A stretch of DNA of 64,000 nucleotides, taken from Pseudomonadota bacterium. GTDB lineage: Bacteria > Pseudomonadota > Alphaproteobacteria > Rhizobiales > Beijerinckiaceae. Every line of letters begins with the position of its first letter. The first letter of the stretch is position 1. Made by a program: the position numbers and the translations under genes. The notes under the pieces were generated by a model that was not told the origin of the DNA, did not search any database, and saw nothing but the letters and a program-made list of their open reading frames with translations. The stretch spans positions 1 through 64,000 of the forward strand of contig JAJXWB010000017.1 in NCBI GenBank assembly GCA_021781815.1, given 5' to 3'. Shown here piece by piece: positions 1-8,669 of the stretch.

Positions 1-392
1 CGCGCCCGCCGTTCGGCCGCGCTCATCCGCGTGTGGACCTTCATCGCTTCCTCGATCTGGTCGCCGATCGTCCTGACAGGATTGAGCGCGGTCATCGGCT
101 CCTGGAAGATCATCGCCATGCGCGAGCCGCGCAATTCGCGATAGCGCGCCTCCGGCGTTCCCATCAATTGCTCGCCCTCGAGCTGGATGGAGCCTGCGAC
201 AGGCGCAACTTCTCGTGGCAGCAAGCCCATCACCGTGAAGGCCGATATGGATTTGCCCGAGCCGGATTCGCCGACGATGCAGACGATCTCGCCAGCGCCG
301 ACGGCAAACGAGACGTCCTCGACGGCGTGCGGACGATCCGACCCCTCGGGCAGTGCGACGGTGAGACGATCGACGACGAGTACGTCTCCCAT
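1..392 (-). CDS. Peptide/nickel ABC transporter ATP-binding protein (OppD/DppD type), 3' end beyond window
   Basis: This is the nucleotide-binding subunit that would power the permease pair encoded just upstream. The first 130 residues are visible. A Walker A motif GESGSGKS lies at about residues 41-48, and the Q-loop [10 protein letters not shown], typical of the OppD/DppD subfamily, lies at about 96-105. The Walker B and signature motifs are off the left edge. The ATG shares its first base with the TGA of the preceding permease gene, which supports this start and translational coupling. Family knowledge says such operons often carry a second ATPase (DppF/OppF), which would lie outside the window. 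The substrate (dipeptide, oligopeptide, nickel, glutathione) cannot be told from this fragment. Confidence 0.9.
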   Translation of the reverse strand, partial: MGDVLVVDRLTVALPEGSDRPHAVEDVSFAVGAGEIVCIVGESGSGKSISAFTVMGLLPREVAPVAGSIQLEGEQLMGTPEARYRELRGSRMAMIFQEPMTALNPVRTIGDQIEEAMKVHTRMSAAERRA

Positions 393-1291
393 CACACCCT
401 CTTGCGAAGCTTTGGATCGAGGCGGTCGCGCATGGCGTCGCCGAGGATGTTCACGCACAGCACCGTGATCGCGATGAACAGGCCGGGGTAGAGGATGTTG
501 TGCGGGAACAGCCTGAAATACTGGCGTCCGGCGGACATGATGTTGCCCCAGCTTGGAACCTCCGGCGGAATGCCGACCCCGAGGAACGACAGAATGGATT
601 CGACAAGGATCGCTGAGGCGCAGACGAAGGTCGCCTGCACGATCAGCGGCGCGACGCAGTTGGGAAGCACGTGACGGAAGAGAAGCAGCGGCGTCGGCGT
701 GGCGGCGGCGACAGCCGCCTCGACATAGGGCTCCTCGCGGATGGTCAGCACGATGGCGCGAACGAGTCGCACCACGCGCGGCGTCTCGGGGATCGCGATG
801 GCGATCACGACAGCAGCGACCCCTGCGTGCGACAGCGAGACGACAGCGATAGCGAGCAGGATCGGCGGGATCGCCATCAGCCCGTCCATGCCGCGCATGA
901 TCAGCCCATCCGACCAGCGCACATAGCCGGCCACCATGCCGATTGTCAGGCCAAGCGCAGTCGACAGGAACGCCACGAATGCGCCGATCGTCAACGAGAC
1001 GCGCGTCCCATAGATGACGCGGCTGTATATGTCGCGTCCGAGACTGTCGGTGCCCATGTGAAAGGTGAATGGCCCGGAGGCTCCATCCGGACGCACGATG
1101 GCGCCGACATAGCCTGGCGGCTTGTTGCGCAGGGTCGGGTCGAGCAGGGTCGGGTCGATTGTGCCGAGCCAGGGCGCGGCGATCGCGATCAGGACGAGCA
1201 GCGCGAGGACGAGGGCGGGAATGACGATCGCCGCTTCCCGCAGCAATGTCGGCCCGCGTCGCCTCGTCGTGGCCCCGGCGCCGCCGCTCAA
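392..1291 (-). CDS. Peptide/nickel ABC transporter permease, DppC type
   Basis: Inner-membrane permease of about 299 residues, the usual length for DppC/OppC. An N-terminal membrane segment is followed by the periplasmic motif HMGTDSLGRDIYSRVIYGTR, which is characteristic of DppC/NikC. Four to five further hydrophobic segments follow, with the cytoplasmic EAA-type loop (EEPYVEAAVAAA through FRHVLPNC) that docks on the ATPase. No ATG lies near the N-terminus. I chose the TTG that overlaps the TGA of the upstream dppB-like gene by four bases (TTGA). That start leaves a short basic cytoplasmic leader before the first membrane helix. The reading frame stays open far upstream, but that part lies opposite dppB and is not coding. 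It forms a heterodimer with the neighbouring permease. Confidence 0.9.
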   Translation of the reverse strand: MSGGAGATTRRRGPTLLREAAIVIPALVLALLVLIAIAAPWLGTIDPTLLDPTLRNKPPGYVGAIVRPDGASGPFTFHMGTDSLGRDIYSRVIYGTRVSLTIGAFVAFLSTALGLTIGMVAGYVRWSDGLIMRGMDGLMAIPPILLAIAVVSLSHAGVAAVVIAIAIPETPRVVRLVRAIVLTIREEPYVEAAVAAATPTPLLLFRHVLPNCVAPLIVQATFVCASAILVESILSFLGVGIPPEVPSWGNIMSAGRQYFRLFPHNILYPGLFIAITVLCVNILGDAMRDRLDPKLRKRV

Positions 1292-2229
1292 TAGCGGATC
1301 CTCGGGTCGAGCAGCAGGTAGGAAATGTCGATGACGAGATTGATCATCACATAGACGAACGAGAACAGCAGAATGACAGCCTGAATCGTGGGATAGTCGC
1401 GCGCGAGCGCCGCATCGACGGTCAGCCGTCCGATGCCGGGAATGGCGAATACGGATTCCGTCACGACCACGCCACCGATGAGCAACGCGACGCCGAGGCC
1501 GATCACCGTCACGATCGGCACAGCCGCATTCGGCAGCGCGTGACGCATGAGCGTCTGCAATGGCGTGAGCCCGCGCGAATAGGCCGTGCGAATGTAGTCC
1601 TCGTCGAGCACTTCCAGCACGCTGGTGCGCGTCATGCGCGCGATCAGCGCGATATATACGATCGACAGCGTCAGCGAAGGCAGGGCGATCGATCGCAGGA
1701 ACGGCTGGAAACCGTTGGCGATCCGCTGATAGCCTTGCACGGGCAGCCAGGGCAGCTCGATCGCGAACAGGTAGATGAGCCCGTAGCCGATGACGAACAC
1801 CGGCACTGAAAATCCGAGCACCGAAAACCCCATGACGAGCCGGTCGATGACGCTGCCGCGCTTCATCGCCGCGATGACGCCGAGCGGCAAGGCGACGATC
1901 ACTGCAATGATCGTCGTGCAGATGGCGAGCGCCAGAGTCGGTTCGATACGATCCGCGATGAGGTCGGCAACCTTCTTTCTGAAGAAGAAACTCTCGCCGA
2001 AATCGCCGCCGAGGATGTCGCGGAGCCAGACAAACAACTGGATCAGCAGCGGCTTGTCGAGACCGAGTTGCTGGCGGATCATTGCGACCTGATCGGCGTT
2101 GGCGTTGTCGCCGGCGATGATGGCCGCAGGATCGCCAGGGCCGATCCGCAGCATCAGGAACACGAAAACGGCGACGATCAGCATCACCGGCACGGTCGAG
2201 AGGAGGCGTCGCAGGATATAGCCGAACAT
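1288..2229 (-). CDS. Peptide/nickel ABC transporter permease, DppB type
   Basis: Inner-membrane permease of 313 residues that pairs with the DppC-type subunit downstream. It opens with MFGYILRRLLSTVPVML, the classic DppB/OppB start, followed by a long first periplasmic region and five more hydrophobic segments. The EAA-type loop (EVLDEDYIRTAYSRGL through MRHALPNA) that contacts the ATPase is present. It ends with LLDPRIRY, the common C-terminus of this family. It lies about 50 bases downstream of the substrate-binding protein gene in the same direction, so the four genes probably form one operon. Confidence 0.92.
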   Translation of the reverse strand: MFGYILRRLLSTVPVMLIVAVFVFLMLRIGPGDPAAIIAGDNANADQVAMIRQQLGLDKPLLIQLFVWLRDILGGDFGESFFFRKKVADLIADRIEPTLALAICTTIIAVIVALPLGVIAAMKRGSVIDRLVMGFSVLGFSVPVFVIGYGLIYLFAIELPWLPVQGYQRIANGFQPFLRSIALPSLTLSIVYIALIARMTRTSVLEVLDEDYIRTAYSRGLTPLQTLMRHALPNAAVPIVTVIGLGVALLIGGVVVTESVFAIPGIGRLTVDAALARDYPTIQAVILLFSFVYVMINLVIDISYLLLDPRIRY

Positions 2230-2279
2230 GGTCCCGCCGGTGCATGCCCGCCTGGCGCAAGCCGCGCGGGCTGGTCCGA

Positions 2280-3845
2280 TTACTTCTTCGTGATATTCCA
2301 GAACACCGGCGCAGGCGCCGTAACGACATCCTGGATGTTCTTTCGCACGGCGATAGGCTGATCGTACTCGCCGAGCGGGACATGCGTGCCATACTCGATT
2401 CCGCGTTTCTGCGCGGCCGCCGCGATCGCCTTCTGGCTCTCCAGATCAGGCGCGCGCAGGAACGCCTCGCGCAGGCGCTCAAGTTCGGGATCGCAGGGCC
2501 AGCCCGGCAGCGCCTTGTCGCAGGAGGCGTTCAGAAAGCCGATCATCGCCGGGTTGAGGATGTCCGCCGTTACCCATGCCGTGTTGAAGAGGTTCCAGCC
2601 GCCTGCCGACGGCGGATCCTTCTTCGCCCGCCGCGCGACCAGCGTCTGCCAGTCCATGGACTGCATGTCGACCTTGAACCCGCCGCGCTCCAGCGCCTGC
2701 TTGGCGACGGGCGAAAGATTCGTGAGCACGGGCAGGTCGGTGGAGGCCATCAGAACGACCGGCGTCCCGTCGTAACCGGCCTCTTTCAGTAACTCCTGGG
2801 ATTTCCTCGCGTTGCCGATGAGCAGTCCGTCCATGCCGGCCTCTGTCGCCAGAGGTGTGCCGCACGGATAGAAGCTCTTGCAGGTCCTGTAATATTCAGC
2901 ATTTCCGATCGAGGCCCGCAGGAAGTCTTCCTGGTTGAGCGCGTACCAGACCGCCTGCTTGATCTTGGGGTTGGTGAAGGGCGGCTGCGTCGAATTGAAA
3001 CGCATGGTGAACTGGCCGCGCGCGCCAGTCACGATCCTGAGGTTCGGATCGGCTTTCACCAGGGGCAGCAGGTCGTGCGGCGGTTGCTCGATGTAGTCGA
3101 TCTCGCCGGCCGAGAGCGCGTTCAGCGCCTGCTGCTGGTCGCTGATCGCGAGCCATTCGACGCGGTCGAGATTGACGACCTTTCCGCCGGCCAGGCCGGA
3201 CGCTGGCTCCGGGCGGGGCTTGTATTTGTCGAACTTGACGAAGACGGTCTTGTCGCCGGGTTTCCACTCGTCCTTCTTGAAGACGAATGGCCCCGAGCCG
3301 GTGAAATCGGAAATCTGCTTGTTCGGATCAGTGTCCGCGACGCGCTTTGGCATCATGAACGGCACATTGGACGATGGCTTGCCGAGCGCGAACAGCAGCA
3401 GGCCCGTCGGCTCTTTCAGCCTGATGACGATCGTGTTCGCATCAGGCGCGGACATGTCCGTCACGAAAGTGGAAAAGATCTTCTGTCCGAGCGTGTCCTT
3501 GGCCGACCAACGCCTGATCGAGGCGATGCAGTCCTCGGAGGTGACGGGCAGGCCGTCGTGCCAAAGGAGGCCGTCGCGCAACTTCAGCGTATAGGTCAGC
3601 TTGTCCGGCGAGATGTCGACCGTGTCGACCATCTCCGGTCGAACGACATTGTTCGCGTCGAGGGCGAACAATGTGTCGTAGATCATGTAACCGACATTTC
3701 GTGAGATGTATGCGGTCGTCCAGATCGGGTCGACGATTTTGACGTCCGAATGCATCACCGCCCGGAGAACGGTCGCCGCCTGCGCCGGCCCGCTCGCGAC
3801 GGCCGCGCCCAGCGCCGCCGCGAGCGCGAAATGTCTGAGCCGCAT
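2280..3845 (-). CDS. Periplasmic substrate-binding protein of peptide/nickel ABC transporter (SBP_bac_5 family)
   Basis: A 521-residue periplasmic binding protein that delivers substrate to the DppBC-type permease encoded downstream. Residues 1-24 form a Sec signal peptide with an AQA-A cleavage site and no lipobox. The SBP_bac_5 fold shows in the segment YMIYDTLFALDANNVVRPEM near residue 55. It shows again in the family sequences around TYTLKLRDGLLWHDG and TSEDCIASIRRW near residues 90-110. A GGAGGG ribosome-binding site sits seven bases before the ATG. It is the first gene of a minus-strand operon (binding protein, dppB-like, dppC-like, ATPase). The ligand is unknown. Family members bind oligopeptides, nickel chelates, glutathione or opines. 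Confidence 0.9.
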   Translation of the reverse strand: MRLRHFALAAALGAAVASGPAQAATVLRAVMHSDVKIVDPIWTTAYISRNVGYMIYDTLFALDANNVVRPEMVDTVDISPDKLTYTLKLRDGLLWHDGLPVTSEDCIASIRRWSAKDTLGQKIFSTFVTDMSAPDANTIVIRLKEPTGLLLFALGKPSSNVPFMMPKRVADTDPNKQISDFTGSGPFVFKKDEWKPGDKTVFVKFDKYKPRPEPASGLAGGKVVNLDRVEWLAISDQQQALNALSAGEIDYIEQPPHDLLPLVKADPNLRIVTGARGQFTMRFNSTQPPFTNPKIKQAVWYALNQEDFLRASIGNAEYYRTCKSFYPCGTPLATEAGMDGLLIGNARKSQELLKEAGYDGTPVVLMASTDLPVLTNLSPVAKQALERGGFKVDMQSMDWQTLVARRAKKDPPSAGGWNLFNTAWVTADILNPAMIGFLNASCDKALPGWPCDPELERLREAFLRAPDLESQKAIAAAAQKRGIEYGTHVPLGEYDQPIAVRKNIQDVVTAPAPVFWNITKK

Positions 3846-3953
3846 GAGACCCTCCTGATTGCCCGACTTCGGGAAGCCTAATCGCTAGGCCGGCGACGTA
3901 TCAAGAACCGCGCCGGCGCGCGGCGCAGGCGTCGAGGCCCGGCGGTCGCCGGT

Positions 3954-4274
3954 TCAGATCCCCGAGCCTCCGATTTCCATCTCGGGCGGAATGAGCGGCA
4001 AGGACGTTGCCTGCACAGACGCGCGCAGGCCAGCGGACGAAGCGGGCAGGGGCATCCAGCAAAGAAGTTCACTGTCGTCGTAGGCGATCGTGCAGTCCTT
4101 GTCGGAATCCGAGGCGATCCAGCAATAATAGTCGGCCCGCGGCGGGCGCGCCCAGCGCGCCACGTCGACCTCGGCAGGCCCCTGCTCGGAGTCGCGCAGG
4201 GCGACGATCACGCGCGCGCCGTCGCGTGGCGCTTCCGCCATCCGCCGCCAGGTTCCAAAATCGGGCGCGTTCAT
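3954..4274 (-). CDS. Conserved small hypothetical protein (DUF551-like)
   Basis: A 106-residue soluble protein without a signal peptide. The N-terminal segment around WRRMAEAPRDGARVIVALR resembles the W-x-x-M/I-x-x-APRDG motif of short alphaproteobacterial and phage proteins related to DUF551. The middle is rich in Trp, Tyr and Asp (for example YYCWIASDSDKDC), and a second Trp-Met-Pro-Leu motif follows. The function is unknown. I chose the ATG at 4274, which has an AGGA about eight bases upstream. An in-frame ATG nine bases earlier is too close to that site. It stands alone, divergent from the SCO gene. Codon use looks like its neighbours. Confidence 0.6.
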   Translation of the reverse strand: MNAPDFGTWRRMAEAPRDGARVIVALRDSEQGPAEVDVARWARPPRADYYCWIASDSDKDCTIAYDDSELLCWMPLPASSAGLRASVQATSLPLIPPEMEIGGSGI

Positions 4275-4467
4275 GTGGGCCATCCTGTCTGCGCCTGCAG
4301 GATGCAGCCTGCCGATCCTGTCGGCAAGCCTATTGTGAGGGGAGCCAAGCCGGCGCAGCCGGCGCGGGACGGCCGGCGCGGATTGTCCTCGCCGCCGCCA
4401 CAATTCTCCTCGACGCCGCCACAGACGTATGGAAAAGCTCTCCGTGAACAGAGAGCCTGGATCGCCG

Positions 4468-5046
4468 ATGCCGAACAAAACGAGACATCTCCTACCTGCG
4501 CTTCTGGTGGCCATCAGCGTCGCCGCCATCGGTTTCGCCACGCTGCTGATGATGCGGGGGACGCCGACCCGGCCATTGATCGGCGGCCCCTTCCGACTCG
4601 TCGCGCAGGACGGCCGAACCGTGACCGACAAGGATTTTCTCGGCGCGCCGTTCCTTGTCTTCTTCGGCTACACGCATTGTCCGGATGTTTGCCCGACGAC
4701 GCTGTTCCAGGTGTCGGAGGTTCTGCGCGCGCTCGGGCCGAATGCGAATGTGAAGGCGCTGTTCATCACGGTCGATCCGGAACGCGACACGCCGGCCGTG
4801 CTCAAGGAATACGTCTCTTCCTTCGATTCGCGCGTCATCGGCCTGTCCGGCGACCGGCCGTCGATCGACGCGGCCGAGCGCGCCTATCGTGTTTACGCGA
4901 AAAAGGCGCCCGGCCAGAACGGCGAGTATACCTATGATCACACGGCGCTCGTCTATCTCATGGACAAGACCGGCAGCTTCGCCGGCGCGTTCAATGTCGA
5001 GGGCAAACCGGACGAGGCCGCCGCGCAACTGCGCCGGTTCATGTAA
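4468..5046 (+). CDS. SCO1/SenC/PrrC family copper chaperone, membrane-anchored
   Basis: Membrane-anchored thioredoxin-fold protein of about 192 residues. The family delivers copper to the CuA site of cytochrome c oxidase or acts as a thiol oxidoreductase in the periplasm. A single N-terminal hydrophobic anchor spans about residues 8-29. The copper-binding motif is C-P-D-V-C (Cys71 and Cys75), and the conserved distal His is in YDHTALVYL near the C-terminus. The FITVDPERDTP segment is also typical of SCO proteins. An in-frame ATG at 4429 would add 13 residues. I prefer 4468 because AGAG lies upstream and the family usually begins close to the anchor. No oxidase genes are adjacent. Confidence 0.88.
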   Translation: MPNKTRHLLPALLVAISVAAIGFATLLMMRGTPTRPLIGGPFRLVAQDGRTVTDKDFLGAPFLVFFGYTHCPDVCPTTLFQVSEVLRALGPNANVKALFITVDPERDTPAVLKEYVSSFDSRVIGLSGDRPSIDAAERAYRVYAKKAPGQNGEYTYDHTALVYLMDKTGSFAGAFNVEGKPDEAAAQLRRFM

Positions 5047-5100
5047 CGAGGCGCTGGAGCGTCGCGTGGCCATTGATCGTCGAATGCGGCTGTTCGATTC

Positions 5101-5952
5101 TCAGAACGCGCCGATCGGAAAATATTTCAGATAGAGTTCCGCATAGATGCCGCGTTCGGCGACACGAGCCAGTCCATAATCGAACGCGCGGCGCAGCGCC
5201 GCGTCGTTCTTGCGCACGCCGATCGCGATCCCTTCGCCGAAATAGGCGCTGTCGAGGAAAGGCCCCCCGAAATACGAGCAGCAGCCGATCGATTCCGAGC
5301 CGTTCATCCAGACGCCGAGCGACACCGCATCCCCGAATAGCGCATCGACGTTCCCCTTGATCAGGGCCGCGTGCGCAGCGTCGGCCGAATCGAACGGCTT
5401 CAAGTCGAGCATCGGAAAAAACGCCTTGAGCCAGGCCTCGTGCGCGCTGCCTGCGACCACGCCGACCTTGCTCGCGCCCATCTTCTCCGGCGTCGCCGCG
5501 GCGGCCGGCGGCTTGCCCGTACGGATCGCAAACCGGCCGGGTAGAACAAAGTACGGCGCGGTAAAGTCCATCTGCGCGCGCGACTTTGCATTGACGGCGA
5601 GCGAGGCGATCAGCGCGTCGCCCATGTTGTCGTCGAGCGAGGAAACGAGCGTATCCCAACGTCGCGCCTGGACGGTGCAGGGGATCTGCAATTCCTCGCA
5701 CACGGCGCGGGCGAGGTCGACGTTGAACCCGGTCAGCGTGCCGTCGGGAAGCGTGAAATTGAACGGCGGGTAGTCATCCGCCGTGAGGAACCGGATGAGG
5801 TGGATCGCGCTCGTATCGGGCCGCACGAGCCGCCTGTTGGGATCCCAGAACGAGGGCGTGAACGCGCTCGACTGCGCCAGCGCCCCGCAGGCCAGGCCAA
5901 GCAAGGCGAAGGCCGCCAGGGCCAGACGTGGCGGAAATTTCCCTCTGTCCAA
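5101..5952 (-). CDS. Periplasmic substrate-binding protein, family 3 (amino-acid type)
   Basis: A 283-residue periplasmic binding protein. Residues 1-26 form a signal peptide ending in ALA-Q. The mature part has the SBP_bac_3 pattern: YPPFNFTLPDGTLTGFNVDL near residue 61, then LVSSLDDNMGDALIASLAV, then a TAPYFVLPGRFAIR segment and VGVVAGSAHEAWLK. A cysteine pair occurs in SIGCCSYFGG. Family members bind polar amino acids, or lack a transporter partner and act in sensing or dehydrogenase accessory roles. No permease or ATPase gene is adjacent, so this is an orphan binding protein. It converges on the SCO gene with a gap of 54 bases that holds no obvious terminator. Confidence 0.82.
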   Translation of the reverse strand: MDRGKFPPRLALAAFALLGLACGALAQSSAFTPSFWDPNRRLVRPDTSAIHLIRFLTADDYPPFNFTLPDGTLTGFNVDLARAVCEELQIPCTVQARRWDTLVSSLDDNMGDALIASLAVNAKSRAQMDFTAPYFVLPGRFAIRTGKPPAAAATPEKMGASKVGVVAGSAHEAWLKAFFPMLDLKPFDSADAAHAALIKGNVDALFGDAVSLGVWMNGSESIGCCSYFGGPFLDSAYFGEGIAIGVRKNDAALRRAFDYGLARVAERGIYAELYLKYFPIGAF

Positions 5953-6003
5953 ACCGCAATCCCCGATCTAGTCTCGACGGGTTTTCAGCGCCCGTGTGTT
6001 TTT

Positions 6004-7980
6004 ATGGTTTATCGCGTCGATCGTGTGGCGGAAAGCGCCGCCCCTGCGGCAAAGCCGTCCGCAGGCGCGCGGGACGAGGCGATTGACCGTCGCTACGCGG
6101 CGGAAACGCAAATCCTCGCTGAGATCGGCGTGCCAGCCAACCTTCTGGCGCGCGCGGCGTCGGAGGCGCGCCGGCTCGGCGTGTCGGTGGATGCGGCGCT
6201 GCTCGCCTCGCGTGTGGTGAGCGAGGACCAGTTTTACCGTGCCATCGCGCGGCGGCTTGGCGCGCCGTTCATCACGCAGGGCGCAAGGCTCGACGCGGGC
6301 GTGGATTACGGGGTCGCCGCGGCCGTCGGCGTCGCGCCGGTCGCCGCCGGCGCCGGCGGGCGACGGTGGCTTGTCGCCCCGCGCGGGCGCGCGCTCGCGG
6401 CGCTTGCTGCGGTTCCAGACCCCTCTGGCTACGCGGTCACGTCGCCGCGCCGGTTCGGCGCCCTCTTGCGGGCGGCGACGGCGCGCCGTGTCGCCGACGA
6501 CGCCGCGCGTTCGGTGCGCGCGATCGATCCTCGGCTGAGTGCTTTCGCCGGTCCCTCGTCGCACGCGCGCCGCCTGGCGGCGGGCGCGGCGGCTGCGCTC
6601 GTCGGAGCGCTGCTCGTCTGGCCGCAGGCCGTCGCGCTGTCGCTCTGGACGGCGCTCGCCGTCGCGTTCAGCGCCTCCACCGTGACCCGGCTGGTCCTGA
6701 CGGCTGCCTCCTTCTGTCCGGAACCAGAAATGCCGCCGCTCGCCGACCACGACCTGCCGGCCTACACGATCGTCGTCGCCCTCTATCGCGAGGCATCTGT
6801 CGCGGGCGCTCTGGTGCGGGCGCTCGAACGGCTCGACTATCCCCGGGCGCGGCTCGACGTGAAATTCGTCGTCGAGTTGGGCGATCCCGCAACCTTCGCC
6901 GCGCTCGCCGCCGCGATTCCGGGCGTCGAATACGAAGTCATCGTCGCGCCGCCGGGTGAGCCGCGCACCAAGCCGCGCGCGCTCGACATCGCCTTGCCGT
7001 TCGCGCGCGGGAGTCTGCTCGCAGTATACGACGCCGAGGACGAGCCCGAGCCCGACCAGTTGCGCCGCGCCGCCGCAAGATTCGCCAGCGCCGGCGCCGA
7101 TCTCGCCTGCCTGCAGGCGCGACTTGCGATCGACAATTTCGACGACAACTGGCTCGCCGGCCTCTACGCCATCGATTATGCGGCCTTGTTCGAGGCCGCC
7201 AATCCCGGCGTCGCCGCGCTCGATCTGCCCATGCTGCTGGGGGGCACGTCCAATCATCTGCGCGTTGACATTCTGCGCGCGATCGGCGGCTGGGATGCCT
7301 GGAACGTGACCGAGGACGCCGATCTCGGCCTCAGGCTTGCGCGTTACGGTTACCGTGTCGAAACGTTCGCCTCGCGCACCTACGAGGAAGCGCCCAACGC
7401 CGTGCGTCCATTTCTGGCCCAGCGCGTGCGCTGGATGAAGGGGTGGATGCAGACGGCCTTCGTGCATCTGCGCGATCCCGCCGCGCTCTGGCGCAATTTG
7501 CCGCCGCTCGCGTTCGTGACCGTTCTCACGACATTCGTCTCCGGCGTGCTGTCGCCGCTGCTGTGGCCATGCTTCTTTGTCATTCTCGCGCGCGACGCCG
7601 CCACAGGAGCCTTGTTCGCGCCGACCAATGTGACGGAATTCATCGTCGACGCCTGTGCCTGCTGGCTGGCCGTCGCGGGAACTGCGGCGGTGCTCTGGCC
7701 CGCCCTGATCGGCATGAGGCGACAGCGCCTGACCGCGCTGTGGCCGCGACTGTTCCTGTTGCCGGTCTGGTATGTTCTGCTCAGCATCGCCGCATGGCGG
7801 GCCGTATTCGATCTCTGGCGCAATCCGTTCGCATGGGCCAAGACGACCCATGGCGCCGCGCGGCGGCGAATGCGCCCTGCGGCCATTGTCCGCGCCGATC
7901 GTCTCCGCCGATCGAAGCCGCCTCCGCACGGCCTTCCGGCGGCGTTCGCGGGGCCGCCTGCGCCTCACATCCCCAGATAG
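6004..7980 (+). CDS. Membrane glycosyltransferase (GT2) with N-terminal MshEN/T2SSE_N-like domain
   Basis: A 658-residue inner-membrane glycosyltransferase. Residues of about 35-130 resemble the MshEN (T2SSE N-terminal) fold, with the segment RRLGVSVDAALLASRVVSED followed by ARRLGAPFI. Related domains in other proteins bind cyclic di-GMP. Two hydrophobic segments follow at about 185-235. The GT2 catalytic domain comes next, with YTIVVALYREA, then VYDAEDEPEPDQ, EDADLGLRLARYGYR and the QRVRWMKGW (QxxRW) acceptor motif. The C-terminus has several more membrane helices, as in cellulose-synthase-like and NfrB-like enzymes. I chose the ATG at 6004 because the longer frame upstream runs opposite the signal peptide of the neighbouring gene. 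Product and acceptor are unknown. Its 3' end overlaps livF by 16 bases, tail to tail. Confidence 0.85.
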   Translation: MVYRVDRVAESAAPAAKPSAGARDEAIDRRYAAETQILAEIGVPANLLARAASEARRLGVSVDAALLASRVVSEDQFYRAIARRLGAPFITQGARLDAGVDYGVAAAVGVAPVAAGAGGRRWLVAPRGRALAALAAVPDPSGYAVTSPRRFGALLRAATARRVADDAARSVRAIDPRLSAFAGPSSHARRLAAGAAAALVGALLVWPQAVALSLWTALAVAFSASTVTRLVLTAASFCPEPEMPPLADHDLPAYTIVVALYREASVAGALVRALERLDYPRARLDVKFVVELGDPATFAALAAAIPGVEYEVIVAPPGEPRTKPRALDIALPFARGSLLAVYDAEDEPEPDQLRRAAARFASAGADLACLQARLAIDNFDDNWLAGLYAIDYAALFEAANPGVAALDLPMLLGGTSNHLRVDILRAIGGWDAWNVTEDADLGLRLARYGYRVETFASRTYEEAPNAVRPFLAQRVRWMKGWMQTAFVHLRDPAALWRNLPPLAFVTVLTTFVSGVLSPLLWPCFFVILARDAATGALFAPTNVTEFIVDACACWLAVAGTAAVLWPALIGMRRQRLTALWPRLFLLPVWYVLLSIAAWRAVFDLWRNPFAWAKTTHGAARRRMRPAAIVRADRLRRSKPPPHGLPAAFAGPPAPHIPR

Positions 7981-8669
7981 GCTTGCCGCACGCGATCGTC
8001 GGCGAGCAGCGCCGCGCCCGTGCCCGACAGTGTGATCGCGCCGTTTTCAAGAACGTAGGCGTCGCTCGCGAGTTCGAGCGACGCCGCCACGTTCTGTTCG
8101 ACGAGCAGGCAGGAGAGCCCCTGCCGGTTGAGATCGACGATCGTGTCAAGAACCGCCTGCGCCATCGCCGGCGACAGGCCGAGCGACGGTTCGTCGAACA
8201 TCACCAGCTCCGGCTCGCCCATCAGGCAGCGGGCGATCGCGAGCATTTGCTGCTCGCCGCCGCTCAAAGTGCCCGCCGCCTGTCCGGTTCGCTCGCGCAG
8301 GCGCGGGAACAGGGCGAGCATTCGGTCGAGATTCTCGGCGCGCCGCTTCTTGGCGCGGGGGATCATGGCGCCCATCAGAAGGTTTTCATGCACGGTGAGA
8401 GTTGGAAACACCTGGCGCCCCTCCGCCACCTGGCCGATCCCGAGATTGCAGACGCGATGACTTTCGAGACCGGCGATATTCTGGCCGCGAAACAGGATGC
8501 GGCCCCTCTTCGGCTTCAGTATCCCTGCGATGGCGCGGATGAGCGATGTCTTGCCGGCGCCGTTTGCGCCGACGATGGCGACAACGGCGCCTTGCCTGAC
8601 TTCAAGGCTGACGCCGGCCAGCGCCTGCGCGTCGCCGTAACAGAGGTCCAGGTTCTCGACGACGAGCAT
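7965..8669 (-). CDS. livF: Branched-chain amino-acid-type ABC transporter ATP-binding protein LivF
   Basis: A 234-residue ATPase, the normal length of LivF. It has Walker A GANGAGKTS, the signature LSGGEQQMLAIARCL and Walker B LVMFDEPSLGLSP, all typical of the LivF branch. It also has the LivF hallmark VAEGRQVFPTLTV. The start ATG overlaps the stop of livG by one base. It is the last gene of a five-gene minus-strand operon: binding protein, livH, livM, livG, livF. The system would import branched-chain amino acids or other small amides and acids. The exact ligand cannot be read from the ATPase. Confidence 0.93.
   Translation of the reverse strand: MLVVENLDLCYGDAQALAGVSLEVRQGAVVAIVGANGAGKTSLIRAIAGILKPKRGRILFRGQNIAGLESHRVCNLGIGQVAEGRQVFPTLTVHENLLMGAMIPRAKKRRAENLDRMLALFPRLRERTGQAAGTLSGGEQQMLAIARCLMGEPELVMFDEPSLGLSPAMAQAVLDTIVDLNRQGLSCLLVEQNVAASLELASDAYVLENGAITLSGTGAALLADDRVRQAYLGM

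Noticed and set aside
5968-7968. 666-codon open frame on the minus strand opposite the glycosyltransferase
   Set aside because: It is Arg- and Asp-rich with no known family, mirrors a convincing GT2 gene on the plus strand, and is the usual antisense shadow seen in GC-rich DNA.
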